Positions 1-12,809 of a stretch of 64,000 nt of DNA are shown piece after piece (position 1 is the stretch's first letter; each line of letters begins with the position of its first letter). Source of the DNA: DASXAI01 sp963728985 (GTDB lineage Bacteria; Actinomycetota; Acidimicrobiia; Acidimicrobiales; Ilumatobacteraceae); NCBI GenBank assembly GCA_963728985.1, contig CAVSME010000001.1, positions 248,001 to 312,000 of the forward strand, written 5' to 3'. Under the pieces are notes generated by a model that searched no databases, was not told the DNA's origin, and saw only the letters and a program-made list of their open reading frames with translations. A program made the translations under genes and the position numbers.

Positions 1-2
1 AG

Positions 3-341
3 CGGGACCTCGCAGAGCTGCGGATGCCGGCCGAACGGGTCGGCGCCGTCGTCCGGCTCGTGCTGGCCACGGCCACCCATCACCCCGCCGACCCCGACGA
101 GGCGGCGCTGTGCGACGCCGACCTCGCGGTGCTGGCCGCCGACCCGGCGACGTACACCGCCTACGTGAACGGCGTGCGGGCCGAGTACGCCCACATCGAC
201 GACGCCGGCTGGCGGGCCGGCCGGGCCGCCGTCCTGCAGTCGTTCCTGGACCGGCCCGTGCTGTTCCACACCGCCCCGATGGCCGGCCGCGACGCCGCCG
301 CCCGAGCCAACCTCACCGCCGAGCTGGCCACGCTGACCTGA
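3..341 (+). CDS. HD-superfamily metal-dependent phosphohydrolase, C-terminal part (5' end outside window)
   Basis: The reading frame is open from base 3, so the gene begins before the window; an internal ATG at 24 is not the true start. The visible 112 residues resemble the C-terminal half of the predicted HD-type phosphohydrolases of the COG4339 kind: a helix with a THHP motif, then LCDADLAVL and the segment AEYAHIDDAGWRAGRAAVL, ending in RANLTAEL. The aspartate in LCDADL is the expected late metal-site residue. The metal-binding HD motif itself would lie upstream and cannot be checked. The substrate is unknown for this family. Confidence 0.75.
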   Translation, partial: RDLAELRMPAERVGAVVRLVLATATHHPADPDEAALCDADLAVLAADPATYTAYVNGVRAEYAHIDDAGWRAGRAAVLQSFLDRPVLFHTAPMAGRDAAARANLTAELATLT

Positions 342-367
342 CGCCGGCGGCCCCGCCGGGCAACGCG

Positions 368-853
368 TCAGGACCCTTCGGCGGTGGCCTTCATGCCTTG
401 CAGCGTGGCGGCGATGCTCTCCTTGGCGTTGGCCGCTCGCTTGGCCACCTCGGCCTCACCACCCTGATCGATGAAGAACGACGGCTTGCGCAGCGTCCAC
501 TGCTCGATCAGCAGCGTGCCCTCGCCGTCGGGTTGCAGCTCGTAGCGCCACAGCGCGAGGTCCATGTCCCGGCCACCGGTGACGAAGGCGTAGGCCTTCT
601 CCTCGTCGCGCTCGATGATCTCGACGGGCGCCTTCCACTCCACGCCGTCGCGCCGGTTGATGCCGACGAACTGATCGCCGATCTTGCCCGTGCCGGGCAC
701 GCCGTCGGCGCCCTTGCGCCAGTAGCCGCCGGTGTTCTCCGAGCTCCACTCGCCGTAGCGCTCCATGGCGACGACGAGCTCCCAGACGCGAGCGGGCGGG
801 GCCGCGATCCGGATGGAATCGGAGTGGGTCGGCAGGTCGTCGTTCTGGCTCAC
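368..853 (-). CDS. SRPBCC-family (START-like) protein, polyketide cyclase/dehydrase type
   Basis: A 161-residue protein with the beginning typical of SRPBCC ligand-binding proteins: a strand (SDSIRIAAPPARVWELV) followed by a helix, a GEWSSENTG loop, and a final long helix (residues about 132-157). These proteins form a helix-grip cavity for hydrophobic ligands; no specific ligand can be read from the sequence. It is predicted cytoplasmic and has no signal peptide. The start is GTG at 853; a CAGACT hexamer lies 7 bases upstream, a weak leaderless-type promoter. It is convergent with the preceding HD gene and shows no operon partner. Confidence 0.75.
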   Translation of the reverse strand: MSQNDDLPTHSDSIRIAAPPARVWELVVAMERYGEWSSENTGGYWRKGADGVPGTGKIGDQFVGINRRDGVEWKAPVEIIERDEEKAYAFVTGGRDMDLALWRYELQPDGEGTLLIEQWTLRKPSFFIDQGGEAEVAKRAANAKESIAATLQGMKATAEGS

Positions 854-892
854 GCGGCGCAGTCTGACATCTCCGTCACACCATGCGGCAAT

Positions 893-1111
893 TCAGTGGC
901 AGGCGCAGGCCCCGCCGCACCCCATGCCGGTGGCCGGAGCCGGCAGGCCACCGGTGGACGGCCCGGTCGACACCGACGCGAAGACCGACAGCAGCCGGAC
1001 CCCGCCCGGGTGGCCGTCAGGGCAGGTGGCCGCCGACGACGACTCGCTCATGGGGCGGCGCACCTCGAAGTGGGTCTCGCAGGTGGGGCAGCGGTACTCG
1101 TAGGTGGCCAC
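893..1111 (-). CDS. FmdB-family zinc-ribbon protein
   Basis: A 72-residue protein that opens with MATYEYRCPTC, the hallmark of the FmdB/CxxC_CxxC regulatory-domain family. The first pair of zinc cysteines is C8-x2-C11. The second half has CPDGH instead of the usual CxxC knuckle, and the tail MGCGGACACH carries extra cysteines and a terminal histidine typical of actinobacterial members. FmdB was named from amide-utilisation loci, but most members have no proven role. The start is GTG at 1111, with TACACT six bases upstream. Confidence 0.85.
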   Translation of the reverse strand: MATYEYRCPTCETHFEVRRPMSESSSAATCPDGHPGGVRLLSVFASVSTGPSTGGLPAPATGMGCGGACACH

Positions 1112-1117
1112 GGCGAG

Positions 1118-1123
1118 AGTGTA
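1118..1123 (-). promoter_or_regulatory. Leaderless-type -10 element of the FmdB gene
   Basis: TACACT on the minus strand, separated by 6 bases from the GTG at 1111. This is the TANNNT-N6/7-start layout seen before many genes in this window, and no Shine-Dalgarno sequence fits in between. Confidence 0.55.
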
Positions 1124-1150
1124 CGACTCGCCCGGTCACGCGCCAGGAGC

Positions 1151-1207
1151 GGCGCCGCAATGCGGCGCCGGGCGGCTGCTCGCGGGATTGTCCGAGCACA
1201 GCGAGTC
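1151..1207 (-). repeat. Gene-end hairpin element, family B copy 1
   Basis: Read on the minus strand it starts 21 bases after the glgB stop codon. Bases 1207-1184 match the copy at 50935-50958 at 22 of 24 positions (both begin GACTCGCTG and end ACAATCCC). It then forms a hairpin, GGCGCCGCA-A-TGCGGCGCC (1151-1169). It has the same orientation as the gene it follows. It may act as a terminator or 3' stabiliser; there is no U-run. Confidence 0.6.
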
Positions 1208-1227
1208 GGCGCCAACGAGGCGCCGCA

Positions 1228-3095
1228 TCATTGCGGCACGAGGAACAGCGCGCCGAGGGGCGGCAGCGTGAGGTTCACGCTCTGGTACCAGCCGTGCCCC
1301 TCGATCGGGGCGGTGTCGGCGCCGCCGGCGTTGCCCACGCCGCTGCCGCCGTACACGAGCGCGTCGCTGTTCAGGATCTCCCGCCACCGGCCCGGGCACG
1401 GCACGCCGACGCGATGGTTGTAGCGGGGCACGGGCGTGGCGTTGAGCACGATCAGCACCGGCCGCGCGTCGGGCGCCTGGCGCACGAAGCTGAACACCGA
1501 CTCCTCGGCGTCGTCGGCCTCCACCCAGCGCAGCGCGTCGGGCAGCGCGCCGTCGGCGTGCAGCGCCGGCTCGGCCCGCATGACGGCGTTGAGGTCAGCC
1601 ACCCATTGCGCGATGCCGGCGCCGTTGGGCTCCTCGAGGCGCCACCACTCCAGGCTCCCCTCGTGGGCCCACTCGTGGCGCTGGCCCAGCTCGCCCCCCA
1701 TGAACAGCAGCTTCTTGCCCGTCTGTGCCCACTGCCATGCCAGCAACAACCGCAGGTTGGCGTGCTGCTGCCAGTTGTCGCCGGGCATCTTGTCGAGCAG
1801 TGACCCCTTGCCGTGCACCACCTCGTCGTGCGACAGCGGCAGCACGAAGCGCTCGCTCGTGGCGTAGATGGTCCGGAACGTGAGCTCGTGGTGGTGGAAG
1901 CGGCGGTAGACGGGTGGGCGGGCGAAGTAACGCAGGGTGTCGTGCATCCACCCCATGTCCCACTTGTACGAGAAGCCGAGGCCGCCGAGGTGCACCGGAC
2001 TCGTCACCATCGGCCACGCCGTCGACTCCTCGGCATACGTGGCCACCCCCGGGTACTCCTCCTGCACGGCCGTGTTCAGCTGGCGCAGGAAGTCGATGGC
2101 CTCCAGGTTCTCCCGGCCGCCGTACTGGTTCGGGATCCACTGGCCGGCCGAGCGCGAGTAGTCCAGGTAGAGCATCGACGCCACGGCGTCCACCCGCAGC
2201 CCGTCGACGTGGTAGCGCTCCAGCCACGACAGCGCGCTCGACACGAGGAAGGACCGGACCTCGGCCCGCCCGTAGTTGAAGATGGCGCTCCCCCAGTCGG
2301 GGTGCCAGCCCTGGCGGGGATCGGCGTGCTCGTACAGGTGGGTGCCGTCGAAGCGGGCCAGGCCGAACGGGTCGGCGGGGAAGTGCGACGGCACCCAGTC
2401 GAGGATGACGCCGAGGCCGCGCTGGTGGAGGTGGTCGACGAAGCGCATGAGCCCCGTCGGCGGGCCGTAGCGGGCCGACGGTGCGTAGTACCCCGTGCTC
2501 TGGTAGCCCCACGAGCCGTAGAACGGGTGCTCCATCACCGGGAGCAGCTCCACGTGGGTGAAGCCGTGGGCCAGCGCGTGGTCGGCCAGCGGCGCCGCCA
2601 CGGCGTCGTAGGAGGGGAACGAGCCGTCCTCGTCGCGGCCTCGCCAGGACCCGAGGTGGACCTCGTAGATGCTGACCGGCGCGTCGGGTGCCTGCCCGCC
2701 GACGCGCGACGCCATCCACTCGTCGTCGCCCCAGCGGTAATCGAGGTCGCCGATGACCGACGCCGTCCCCGGCGGCGCCTCGCCGGCGGTCGCCATCGGG
2801 TCGGACTTGTCGATCACCGAGCCGTCGGCTCCGTGCACGCGGTAGCGGTAGCGGTGACCGGGGCCGTACCCGTCGACCACCCCGGCCCAGATGCCCGACG
2901 CCGGCTCGGGCTCGAGGCGGCTGGCCACCTGCCAGTCACCGACATCACCGATCACCGCCACCTCGCGGGCGTTGGGCGCCCACACGGCAAAGAACGTGCC
3001 GCCCGCGGTCGGGTGGGCACCCAGGTGCCGGTACAGGCGGCGGTGCGTGCCCTCCCCGAAGAGGTAGCGATCGAGCTCGCCGAGCAGTGCGGTGC

Positions 3096-3099
<4 letters not shown>
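1228..3099 (-). CDS. glgB: 1,4-alpha-glucan branching enzyme
   Basis: GlgB cuts alpha-1,4-glucan chains and re-attaches the fragment by an alpha-1,6 bond. The 623-residue protein has an N-terminal CBM48 module (about 20-125), a GH13 (beta/alpha)8 barrel and a C-terminal beta-sandwich. The catalytic triad is visible: the Asp304 nucleophile in DGLRVDAV, the acid/base Glu in AEEST (357/358), and Asp425 in LSHDEV. Length fits the short GlgB forms. The ATG at 3097-3099 overlaps the stop of the upstream treS-maltokinase gene (ATGA), so translation is probably coupled. It is the last gene of the glgE-treS/mak-glgB operon, where it would branch the linear glucan made by GlgE. Confidence 0.95.
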
Positions 3100-6304
<3,205 letters not shown>

Positions 6305-6308
<4 letters not shown>

Positions 6309-8221
6309 GGCCGCACCTCCGAGATGGCGAGCACGTGGGCGGGCAGCCCGTGCGGGTCGAGGCGGACCCAGTTGCGCCCGCCCTGCCACGTGTAGGTGCC
6401 GCCGCCCAGCTCGTCGTGCACGGTGTAGGTCGACCCGTACTGCACACCGACGGCAGCGAGGTCGACGTCGAGCCAACCGGCCTGGACGGCGAAGGGATCG
6501 AGGTTGACGACGACGAGCACGGCGTCGGTGCCGCCCGGTTCCATCTTCGAGTAGCAGATCAACGCGTCGTTGTCGGTGTCATGGAAGCGCAGGCCGGCCA
6601 GGTGGTGCAGAGCCGGGTGGCGATGGCGGATCTCGTTGAGCAATTGCAGGAGCGGGGCCAGCGAACGGGGGTCGTCGAGGTTCCAGTGGCGCAGCTGGTA
6701 CTTCTCGGAGTCGAGGTACTCCTCACTTCCCTCCCGCACGGCCGTGTGCTCGATCAGCTCGAAGGCCGGTCCGTAGATGCCCCAGTTCGCGGCCAGGGTC
6801 GAGGCCAGCACGGCGCGGCTGACGAACATCGGCCGGGCGCCGTGCTGGAGCTGCTCGGTGAGGATGTCGGGGGTGTTGGGCCACGCGTTGGGCCGCAGGT
6901 AGTCGATCGTGCCGGTGCTCAGCTCGGTGAAGTACTCCTGCAGCTCCCACTTGCTCTGGCGCCACGTGAAGTACGTGTAGCTCTGGCTGAACCCGACCTT
7001 GGCCAACTGCTCCATGACCCGCGGGCGGGTGAACGCCTCCGACAGGAAGATGGTCTCGGGGTTCGTGCGGTGCACGTCCCCGATGAGCCACTCCCAGAAC
7101 GAGAATGGCTTGGTGTGGGGGTTGTCGACGCGGAACACGGTGATGCCGGCGTCGATCCAGAAGCGGATCACGTCGGCCAGCGCTGACCACAGCCCGCGCC
7201 AGTCGGTCGACTCGAAGTCGAACGGGTAGATGTCCTGGTACTTCTTGGGCGGGTTCTCGGCGTATTGGATCGAGCCGTCGGGCCGGTGCTTGAACCAGGC
7301 CGGGTGCTCGAGCACCCAAGGGTGATCGGGGGCGCACTGGAAGGCGATGTCCAGCGCGAGCGAAAGCCCGCGCTCATTGGCCGCCGCCGCCAGCTTGCGG
7401 ACGTCTTCCACCGTGCCCAGCTCGGGGTGGACGGCGGTGTGGCCGCCTTCGGTGGCGCCGATGGCCCACGGGCTGCCGACGTCGGTGGCGCTGGCGTCGA
7501 GGGTGTTGTTGGGGCCCTTGCGGAACGAGCGGCCGATCGGGTGGACGGGGGGCAGGTACAAGACGTCGAAGCCGAGCCCGGCGACGTAGGGCAGGCGATC
7601 GATCACGTCGGCCAGCGTGCCGTGGCGCGTCGTGCCGTCGACGGTCGAGCGGGGGAAGAGCTCGTACCACGCGCTGAAGCGGGCCCGCGCCGGCTCGACC
7701 TGCACGGGATAGGCGGGCGAGCTGGTGACCGGCGAACGGTCGAGCTGGCGGCGGGCGACGGGCACCAGGTCGGGATCGGTCAACCACTGCTCCGGATCGT
7801 CGCCGTCGACGCCGAGGAGCTCGGCGCCCTGGCGCAGCTCCAGCGCGATGTCGAGGCCGGCGGTCCGCTTCACCTGGGTCGCCGCCCGCCACGTGCCGAA
7901 GCGGTCGACCCAGCCGTCGACGCGCACCTCCCAGCGCCCGAGGGTGTCGGGCGTGAACGTGGCCCGCCACCGATCGTTGCCCTGCGGCTCCATCGGGCTC
8001 TCGATCCAGTCGCCGCCCGGCGGGCACACCCATACGGAAGCATCGACGTGGTCGTGGCCGTCGCCGAAGACGTCGGCTTCCACCACCACCGATTCGCCGA
8101 TGCTGCCTTTGGCGGCGTAGCGCCCGTCGTCGACGACAGGGCGGCGCACGATCACGACGACACGGCCGGGGGCCGCCTCGACCCGCGGGGCCGCCGCCTC
8201 GGAGGGTTTCGTTCGGGTCAT
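6305..8221 (-). CDS. glgE: Alpha-1,4-glucan:maltose-1-phosphate maltosyltransferase
   Basis: GlgE transfers maltose from maltose 1-phosphate to the end of an alpha-1,4-glucan. The 638-residue protein has the N-terminal beta-sandwich (about 20-120) and a GH13 barrel. Key residues are Asp366 in FRVDNPHTKP (nucleophile) and Glu395 in IFLSEAFTRP (acid/base). The YQDIYPFDFES segment and the C-terminal sandwich are typical for the family. I chose the ATG at 8221; the open frame continues further upstream, but that part runs through a palindromic repeat and is arginine-rich junk. It is first in the operon with treS-mak and glgB. No glgC or glgM lies in the window. Confidence 0.95.
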
Positions 8222-8318
8222 GTCGGAAAACAGTCTGCCCGCCCGACGCGGGTCTGATTCGTCCGAACGCTCACCGTGGCCGTGAACGGCGGATGAACGG
8301 TCGGCGCGGCGGGTGGTC

Positions 8319-8366
8319 GTTCTGGGAGTCCTGCGTCTCACGGGTGAGACGGATCACGCCGAGAAC
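8319..8366. repeat. 48-base palindrome, family A copy 1
   Basis: An imperfect palindrome whose core is CGTCTCAC-GG-GTGAGACG and whose ends are GTTCT and AGAAC. Two more copies of equal length lie at 20457-20504 and 24870-24917. It lies between the divIVA-like gene and glgE, 48 bases after the divIVA-like stop (minus strand). Confidence 0.8.
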
Positions 8367-8413
8367 ACCGGAAGCCCTACCTGCCCAATCCGAAGCCGAG
8401 ACGTCAGACGCAG

Positions 8414-9292
8414 TCAGCCGGCACCGAGGGCGGCGGCCTCGCGCACGCCGTTGGCCTTGGCGCGGGTGCTGGACTTCGGTGAGCGGGTGACGGCGACGAC
8501 GACGTTGGCCTCCGAGGCCATGCCCTCCACCTCCGGATCCAGCTGCACGAAGTCGGCCGGGGTCGTGCCGATCTCCTGGAGACCCTCGGTCACGCCGGCC
8601 ACGAGGGCGCCCACCTGACCAAGAGCTTCGATGACGAGGTCGCGCCCGGCCATCAGCGACCGGATCTGGGCGCCGGCCAGGTCCCGGCGGCGCACGAGCT
8701 CGCGCAGGAGGGTGGTGCGGTGGTCGAGGGCGTCCTGCACGATGCGATGGGCGTCGATGTCGGCGCGCCGGCGGGTGGCTTCGGCGTCGGCGTCGGCCTG
8801 CGTCGTTGTGGTGCGGACGTACTCGTCGGCCTCGCCCCGCACGGTGGTGGCGTAGTCGTCGACCTCCCGCCGGCGACGCTCGCTCTCGATCCGGGTCTGG
8901 CGGGTGACGCGCTCGGCGTGGGCGTCGGCGGCGGCGATCGTGCGGCCGGCGTAGTCGTCGGCTTCGGCCATCGTCTGCTCGGCGTTGTGCTGGGCCCGGG
9001 CGACGGCGCTCTCAGCTGCCTCGCGCGACGCCTCCATCATCTTGGTGGCCTGCTCGCCGAGGAAGCCGGCGACGGTCGCCTCCGTCACCCGCTCGCTGGC
9101 CTTGGTCTCGGCCGCCGCCAGCGACTTCTCCAGCTCCGCGCACTGGTGGCGCAGACGGGTGATCTCGGCCGACACGGAACGGGCGAAGCCCTGCACCTCG
9201 ATCGGATCGAAGCCGCGACGCACGATGGGGAAGTTGGCCCGAGCAACGTCCTCGGGGTTCGACGTGTCCATCAGCCAGCCGGTCGCGTCCAT
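8414..9292 (-). CDS. DivIVA-domain coiled-coil protein
   Basis: A 292-residue protein with a DivIVA-like N-terminus (FPIVRRGFDPIEVQGFARSV, about residues 22-41), the lipid-binding motif of DivIVA/Wag31/GpsB proteins, followed by a long alanine/glutamate/arginine-rich coiled coil to about residue 230. Such proteins sit at curved membranes and scaffold cell-wall growth or septation. The coiled coil is interrupted little and has no transmembrane segment. The start is ATG at 9292, with TATGGT six bases upstream; a second Met at residue 8 is possible. It is not the main Wag31, which lies in the division cluster; this is probably a paralogue. Confidence 0.8.
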   Translation of the reverse strand: MDATGWLMDTSNPEDVARANFPIVRRGFDPIEVQGFARSVSAEITRLRHQCAELEKSLAAAETKASERVTEATVAGFLGEQATKMMEASREAAESAVARAQHNAEQTMAEADDYAGRTIAAADAHAERVTRQTRIESERRRREVDDYATTVRGEADEYVRTTTTQADADAEATRRRADIDAHRIVQDALDHRTTLLRELVRRRDLAGAQIRSLMAGRDLVIEALGQVGALVAGVTEGLQEIGTTPADFVQLDPEVEGMASEANVVVAVTRSPKSSTRAKANGVREAAALGAG

Positions 9293-9298
9293 TTTCGG

Positions 9299-9304
9299 AC
9301 CATA
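9299..9304 (-). promoter_or_regulatory. Leaderless-type -10 element of the DivIVA-domain gene
   Basis: TATGGT on the minus strand, 6 bases before the ATG at 9292. Confidence 0.5.
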
Positions 9305-9372
9305 CGCACCGTGGCCGAATCAGCACATAGGCCGTATTGCCCGTCTCCCCCCTTCGGGGTACGTCTCTGTGG

Positions 9373-12300
9373 TCACCGGAAGTCTCGGCTGGGGGTGGTG
9401 GGATCGATGGGCAGGAGCTCGATCCGCTCGGCCACCACGTTCACCACCCCCTCCGCCTTCTCCACCCGCCCTCGCACCAGCAGCGCCGCCGCGCCGCGCG
9501 CCACCCGCCGGTAGCGGGCCCAGCACCCCCGTGAGCACACGATGTTGATGAGCCCCGTCTCGTCTTCGAGGTTGATGAAGGTGGTGCCCTGGGCGGTGGC
9601 CGGCCGCTGGCGATGCGTCACCACGCCAGCCACGGCGATCCGGGTGCCGTCCTCGCGCCCGAGCAACTGGTCGGCGGGCACGACCCCCAGCTCATCGAGG
9701 CGGCGGCGGTAGAAGCGGGTGGGATGCCCGTCGGGCGACACCCCCGTGGCCCACATGTCGGCCACCGCCTCCTCGCGCTCGGACATGCCCGGCAACGTCG
9801 GCGCCTCGGCGCCGGTGACCATCCCGGCCAGACGCCCGGGACGTGACTGCGCCACCGCCCCCACCGCCCACAGCGCCTCGCGCCGCTCCAGGCCGAAGCA
9901 CGAGAACGCCCCCGCCGTGGCCATCGCTTCCAGATGCGAGAGCCGGACCGCCGGCACCCGGCGCACGAGATCCTCGAGGTCCGTGTACGGCCGCCCGGCG
10001 GCGATGGCCTCGGCGAGATCGTCGCCGAGGGTGCGGACGTAGCCGAGGCCGAGGCGCACGGCGAGGCTCCCGGTGGACGACGGGCACGGCTCCAGCACGG
10101 CCTTGGCCGCCGACGCGTTCAGGTCCGGCGTGCGCACCTCCACCCCGTGGCGGCGGGCGTCTTGCACGAGCGAGTGCGGCGAGTAGAAGCCCATCGGCTG
10201 GGCGTTGAGGAGCGCGGCGCAGAACACCGCCGGTTCGTGGCACTTGATCCACGCCGACGCGTAGACCAGGAAGGCGAACGACACCGAGTGCGACTCGGGG
10301 AAGCCGTAGTTGGCGAAGGCCGCCATCTTGTCGAACAGCTCCTCGGCCACGGCGCCGGTGATGCCGCGCTCGGCCATGCCGTCGTAGAGGCGCTGGCGGA
10401 GGCGCTCCATGCGCTCGCGGCTGCGCTTGGAGCTCATGGCCTGGCGGAGCTGGTCGGCCTCGCTGGGCGTGAAGCCGGCCACGTCGATGGCCATCTGCAT
10501 GAGCTGCTCCTGGAACAGCGGCACGCCCAGCGTGCGCTTCAGCGACTTCTCCAGCAGCGGATGGAGGTAGGTGGGCTCCTCTCGCCCGTTGCGGCGGCGG
10601 ATGTAGGGATGCACGGAGCCGCCCTGGATGGGGCCGGGACGGATGAGGGCCACCTCCACCACGAGGTCGTAGAACGTCCTGGGCTTCAGGCGGGGCAGCG
10701 TGGCCATCTGGGCCCGGCTCTCCACCTGGAACACGCCCACCGAGTCGGCCCGGCACAGCATGTCGTACACGGCGGGGTCGTCGGGCGGGAAGTCGTGGAG
10801 CTCCGGCCGCCGCCCCCGGTGCTGCTCGAGGAAGTCGAACGCCTCGTGCAGGGCGCTGAGCATGCCGAGGCCGAGGAGGTCGAACTTCACGAGGCCCACG
10901 GCGGCGCAGTCGTCCTTGTCCCACTGCAGCACGCTGCGGTCCTTCATGCGGGCCCACTCCACCGGGCACACCTCGATCACCGGGCGGTCGCAGATGACCA
11001 TGCCTCCCGAGTGGATGCCGAGGTGCCGGGGGAAGTCCTCCACCAGCTCGGCCAGGGCCAGGACGCTGGCCGGGATGTCGTGGTCGGGTTGGGCGGTGGT
11101 GACGGCGACGCGCCCCCACGCGTCGACCTGCTTGGACCACGCGTCCTGCTGGCCGGGAGCGAAGCCGAGGGCCTTGGCCATGTCCCGCACCGCCGACTTG
11201 GCCCGGTAGGTGATGACGTTGGCCACCTGGGCCGTGCGCTCGCGCCCGTAGCGCTCGTACACGTGCTGGATGGCCTCCTCGCGGCGGCCGCTCTCGATGT
11301 CGAGGTCGATGTCGGGCGGCCCGTCGCGCTCAGGGGACAGGAAGCGCTCGAACAGCAAGTCGTTCTGCACGGCGTCGACGGCGGTGATCCCGAGCGCGTA
11401 GCAGACGGCGGAGTTGGCCGCCGAGCCTCGCCCCTGGCAGAGGATCTGGGCGTCCTCGCAGTACTTCACGATCTCCCACACGATGAGGAAGTAGCCCGGG
11501 AAGCCGAGCTCTTCGATCATGGCCAGCTCGTGGTCGATGACGGCCCACGCCCGGGGGTTCTCGGCGCGGGTCTTGTAGCGGCGCAGGGCGCCGTCGGTGA
11601 CGAGCTGGCGGAGGTAGCTCATCTCGTCGAGCCCGGCCGGGCAGGGGAACGGGGGGAGGGACGGCGCCACCAGCGACAGATCGAAGGCGAGGGCCCGACC
11701 CACCTCGGCCGCCGCCTCGACGGTGCCGGGGTAGCGCTCGAAGCGGCGCTTCTGCTCCTTCCCGGAACGCAGGTGGGCTCCGGCGGCGGCCGGCAGCCAC
11801 GGATCGAGCTCGTCGAGGCTGCGGCGGGCCCGCACGGCGGCCAGGGCGGTGGCCAGCGGGCGCTCGGCGGGCGTGGCGTAGTGGGCGTTGGCGGTGGCCA
11901 CGCAGCGCAGGTCGTGGCGGTCCGCCAGCTCCACCATGGCGTCGTTGCGGGCGGAGTCCAACGGGTCGCCGTGGTCCCACAGCTCCACCAGCACCCGGTC
12001 CCGCCCGAAGGCGCCGATCAGCCGCTGCAGCTGGCGGCTGGCGGCGGCCGGCCCCTCGGCCACCAGCGTGGCCGGCACCAGGCCCTTGCGGCAGCCGGTG
12101 AGCACCACCCAGTGCCCGGCCGCCGCCGCCAGCTCGTCGAGGTGGAAGCGGGGTGCCCCCTTCCCTCCGGCCAGCTGGGCCTGGCTGATGGCGGCGGCCA
12201 GGGAGGCGTAGCCGGCGGTCTTCTCGGCCAGCACCACCAGGTGGTGGCCCTCCGGGTCGGGCTCGCCGTTCTGCGGCCGGGTGGTGCCGAGGGTGAGCTC

Positions 12301-12657
12301 GGCGCCGAACAGCGTCTTCAGGCCCACCGCCCGAGCCGCCTCGGCGAAGCGCACCACCCCGTAGAAGCCGTCGTGATCGGTGAGGGCCAGCGCCTCGAGA
12401 CCGAGGCGAGCCCCCTCCTCGGCCAGCGCCTCGGGATGGGAGGCACCATCGAGGAAGGAGAAGTTGGAGTGGCAGTGCAGCTCGGCGTAGGGCACGGCAC
12501 CGGGCTGGCGGGCCACCACCGCCTGGTAGGGCTGGCGCTTGCGGCTCCAGGCCGGGCTGTCACCGCCGCCGTTCCACGACGGCGATCCCGGCGAGCGGCC
12601 GTTGGACAGCCGCTGCTCCAGCTCGCTCCACGGAATCGGGGGGTTGCGCCAGCCCAT
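9373..12657 (-). CDS. dnaE2: Error-prone DNA polymerase III alpha subunit DnaE2 (ImuC)
   Basis: A 1094-residue C-family polymerase. The PHP domain starts at about residue 57 (YAELHCHSNFSFLDG, then ALTDHDGFYG). The polymerase core carries the catalytic aspartates in PDIDLDIE (about residue 447), and VPLFQEQLMQ and FPESHS follow. The C-terminal OB fold includes LINIVCS. Length and the lack of the extended tau-binding tail match DnaE2 rather than DnaE1. In actinobacteria it performs translesion synthesis with ImuA' and ImuB, which are encoded 8 kb away. A LexA box lies 15 bases before the ATG at 12657, so the gene should be SOS-induced. Confidence 0.95.
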   Translation of the reverse strand: MGWRNPPIPWSELEQRLSNGRSPGSPSWNGGGDSPAWSRKRQPYQAVVARQPGAVPYAELHCHSNFSFLDGASHPEALAEEGARLGLEALALTDHDGFYGVVRFAEAARAVGLKTLFGAELTLGTTRPQNGEPDPEGHHLVVLAEKTAGYASLAAAISQAQLAGGKGAPRFHLDELAAAAGHWVVLTGCRKGLVPATLVAEGPAAASRQLQRLIGAFGRDRVLVELWDHGDPLDSARNDAMVELADRHDLRCVATANAHYATPAERPLATALAAVRARRSLDELDPWLPAAAGAHLRSGKEQKRRFERYPGTVEAAAEVGRALAFDLSLVAPSLPPFPCPAGLDEMSYLRQLVTDGALRRYKTRAENPRAWAVIDHELAMIEELGFPGYFLIVWEIVKYCEDAQILCQGRGSAANSAVCYALGITAVDAVQNDLLFERFLSPERDGPPDIDLDIESGRREEAIQHVYERYGRERTAQVANVITYRAKSAVRDMAKALGFAPGQQDAWSKQVDAWGRVAVTTAQPDHDIPASVLALAELVEDFPRHLGIHSGGMVICDRPVIEVCPVEWARMKDRSVLQWDKDDCAAVGLVKFDLLGLGMLSALHEAFDFLEQHRGRRPELHDFPPDDPAVYDMLCRADSVGVFQVESRAQMATLPRLKPRTFYDLVVEVALIRPGPIQGGSVHPYIRRRNGREEPTYLHPLLEKSLKRTLGVPLFQEQLMQMAIDVAGFTPSEADQLRQAMSSKRSRERMERLRQRLYDGMAERGITGAVAEELFDKMAAFANYGFPESHSVSFAFLVYASAWIKCHEPAVFCAALLNAQPMGFYSPHSLVQDARRHGVEVRTPDLNASAAKAVLEPCPSSTGSLAVRLGLGYVRTLGDDLAEAIAAGRPYTDLEDLVRRVPAVRLSHLEAMATAGAFSCFGLERREALWAVGAVAQSRPGRLAGMVTGAEAPTLPGMSEREEAVADMWATGVSPDGHPTRFYRRRLDELGVVPADQLLGREDGTRIAVAGVVTHRQRPATAQGTTFINLEDETGLINIVCSRGCWARYRRVARGAAALLVRGRVEKAEGVVNVVAERIELLPIDPTTPSRDFR

Positions 12658-12671
12658 AGGAGATGCCAGTA

Positions 12672-12687
12672 TCGAACGTATGTTCGC
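12672..12687 (-). promoter_or_regulatory. LexA (SOS) box upstream of dnaE2
   Basis: TCGAAC-GTAT-GTTCGC matches the actinobacterial LexA operator TCGAAC-N4-GTTCGA in all but the last base. It lies directly upstream of dnaE2, and GATACT just downstream of it may be the -10. Confidence 0.85.
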
Positions 12688-12725
12688 TCATGGCAAATCC
12701 GATCTCAGGGCGTGCGGCCCTCTAG

Positions 12726-12756
12726 GCCGCTGGCGCCGCAAGGCGGCGGCGGGCAG
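12726..12756 (-). repeat. Gene-end hairpin element, family B copy 2 (degenerate)
   Basis: On the minus strand it lies after the response-regulator stop codon (12810). It shares the CTGCCC...CCGCC...TTGCGGCGCCAGCGG hairpin part with the copy at 50969-50998; the upstream GACTCGCTG word is not conserved here. The hairpin could end the histidine kinase-response regulator transcript. Confidence 0.4.
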
Positions 12757-12809
12757 AACCGAAACGGATGGTGGGCCCGCCGGGCCCAGGAGGCGAAGCC
12801 GACGCAGAG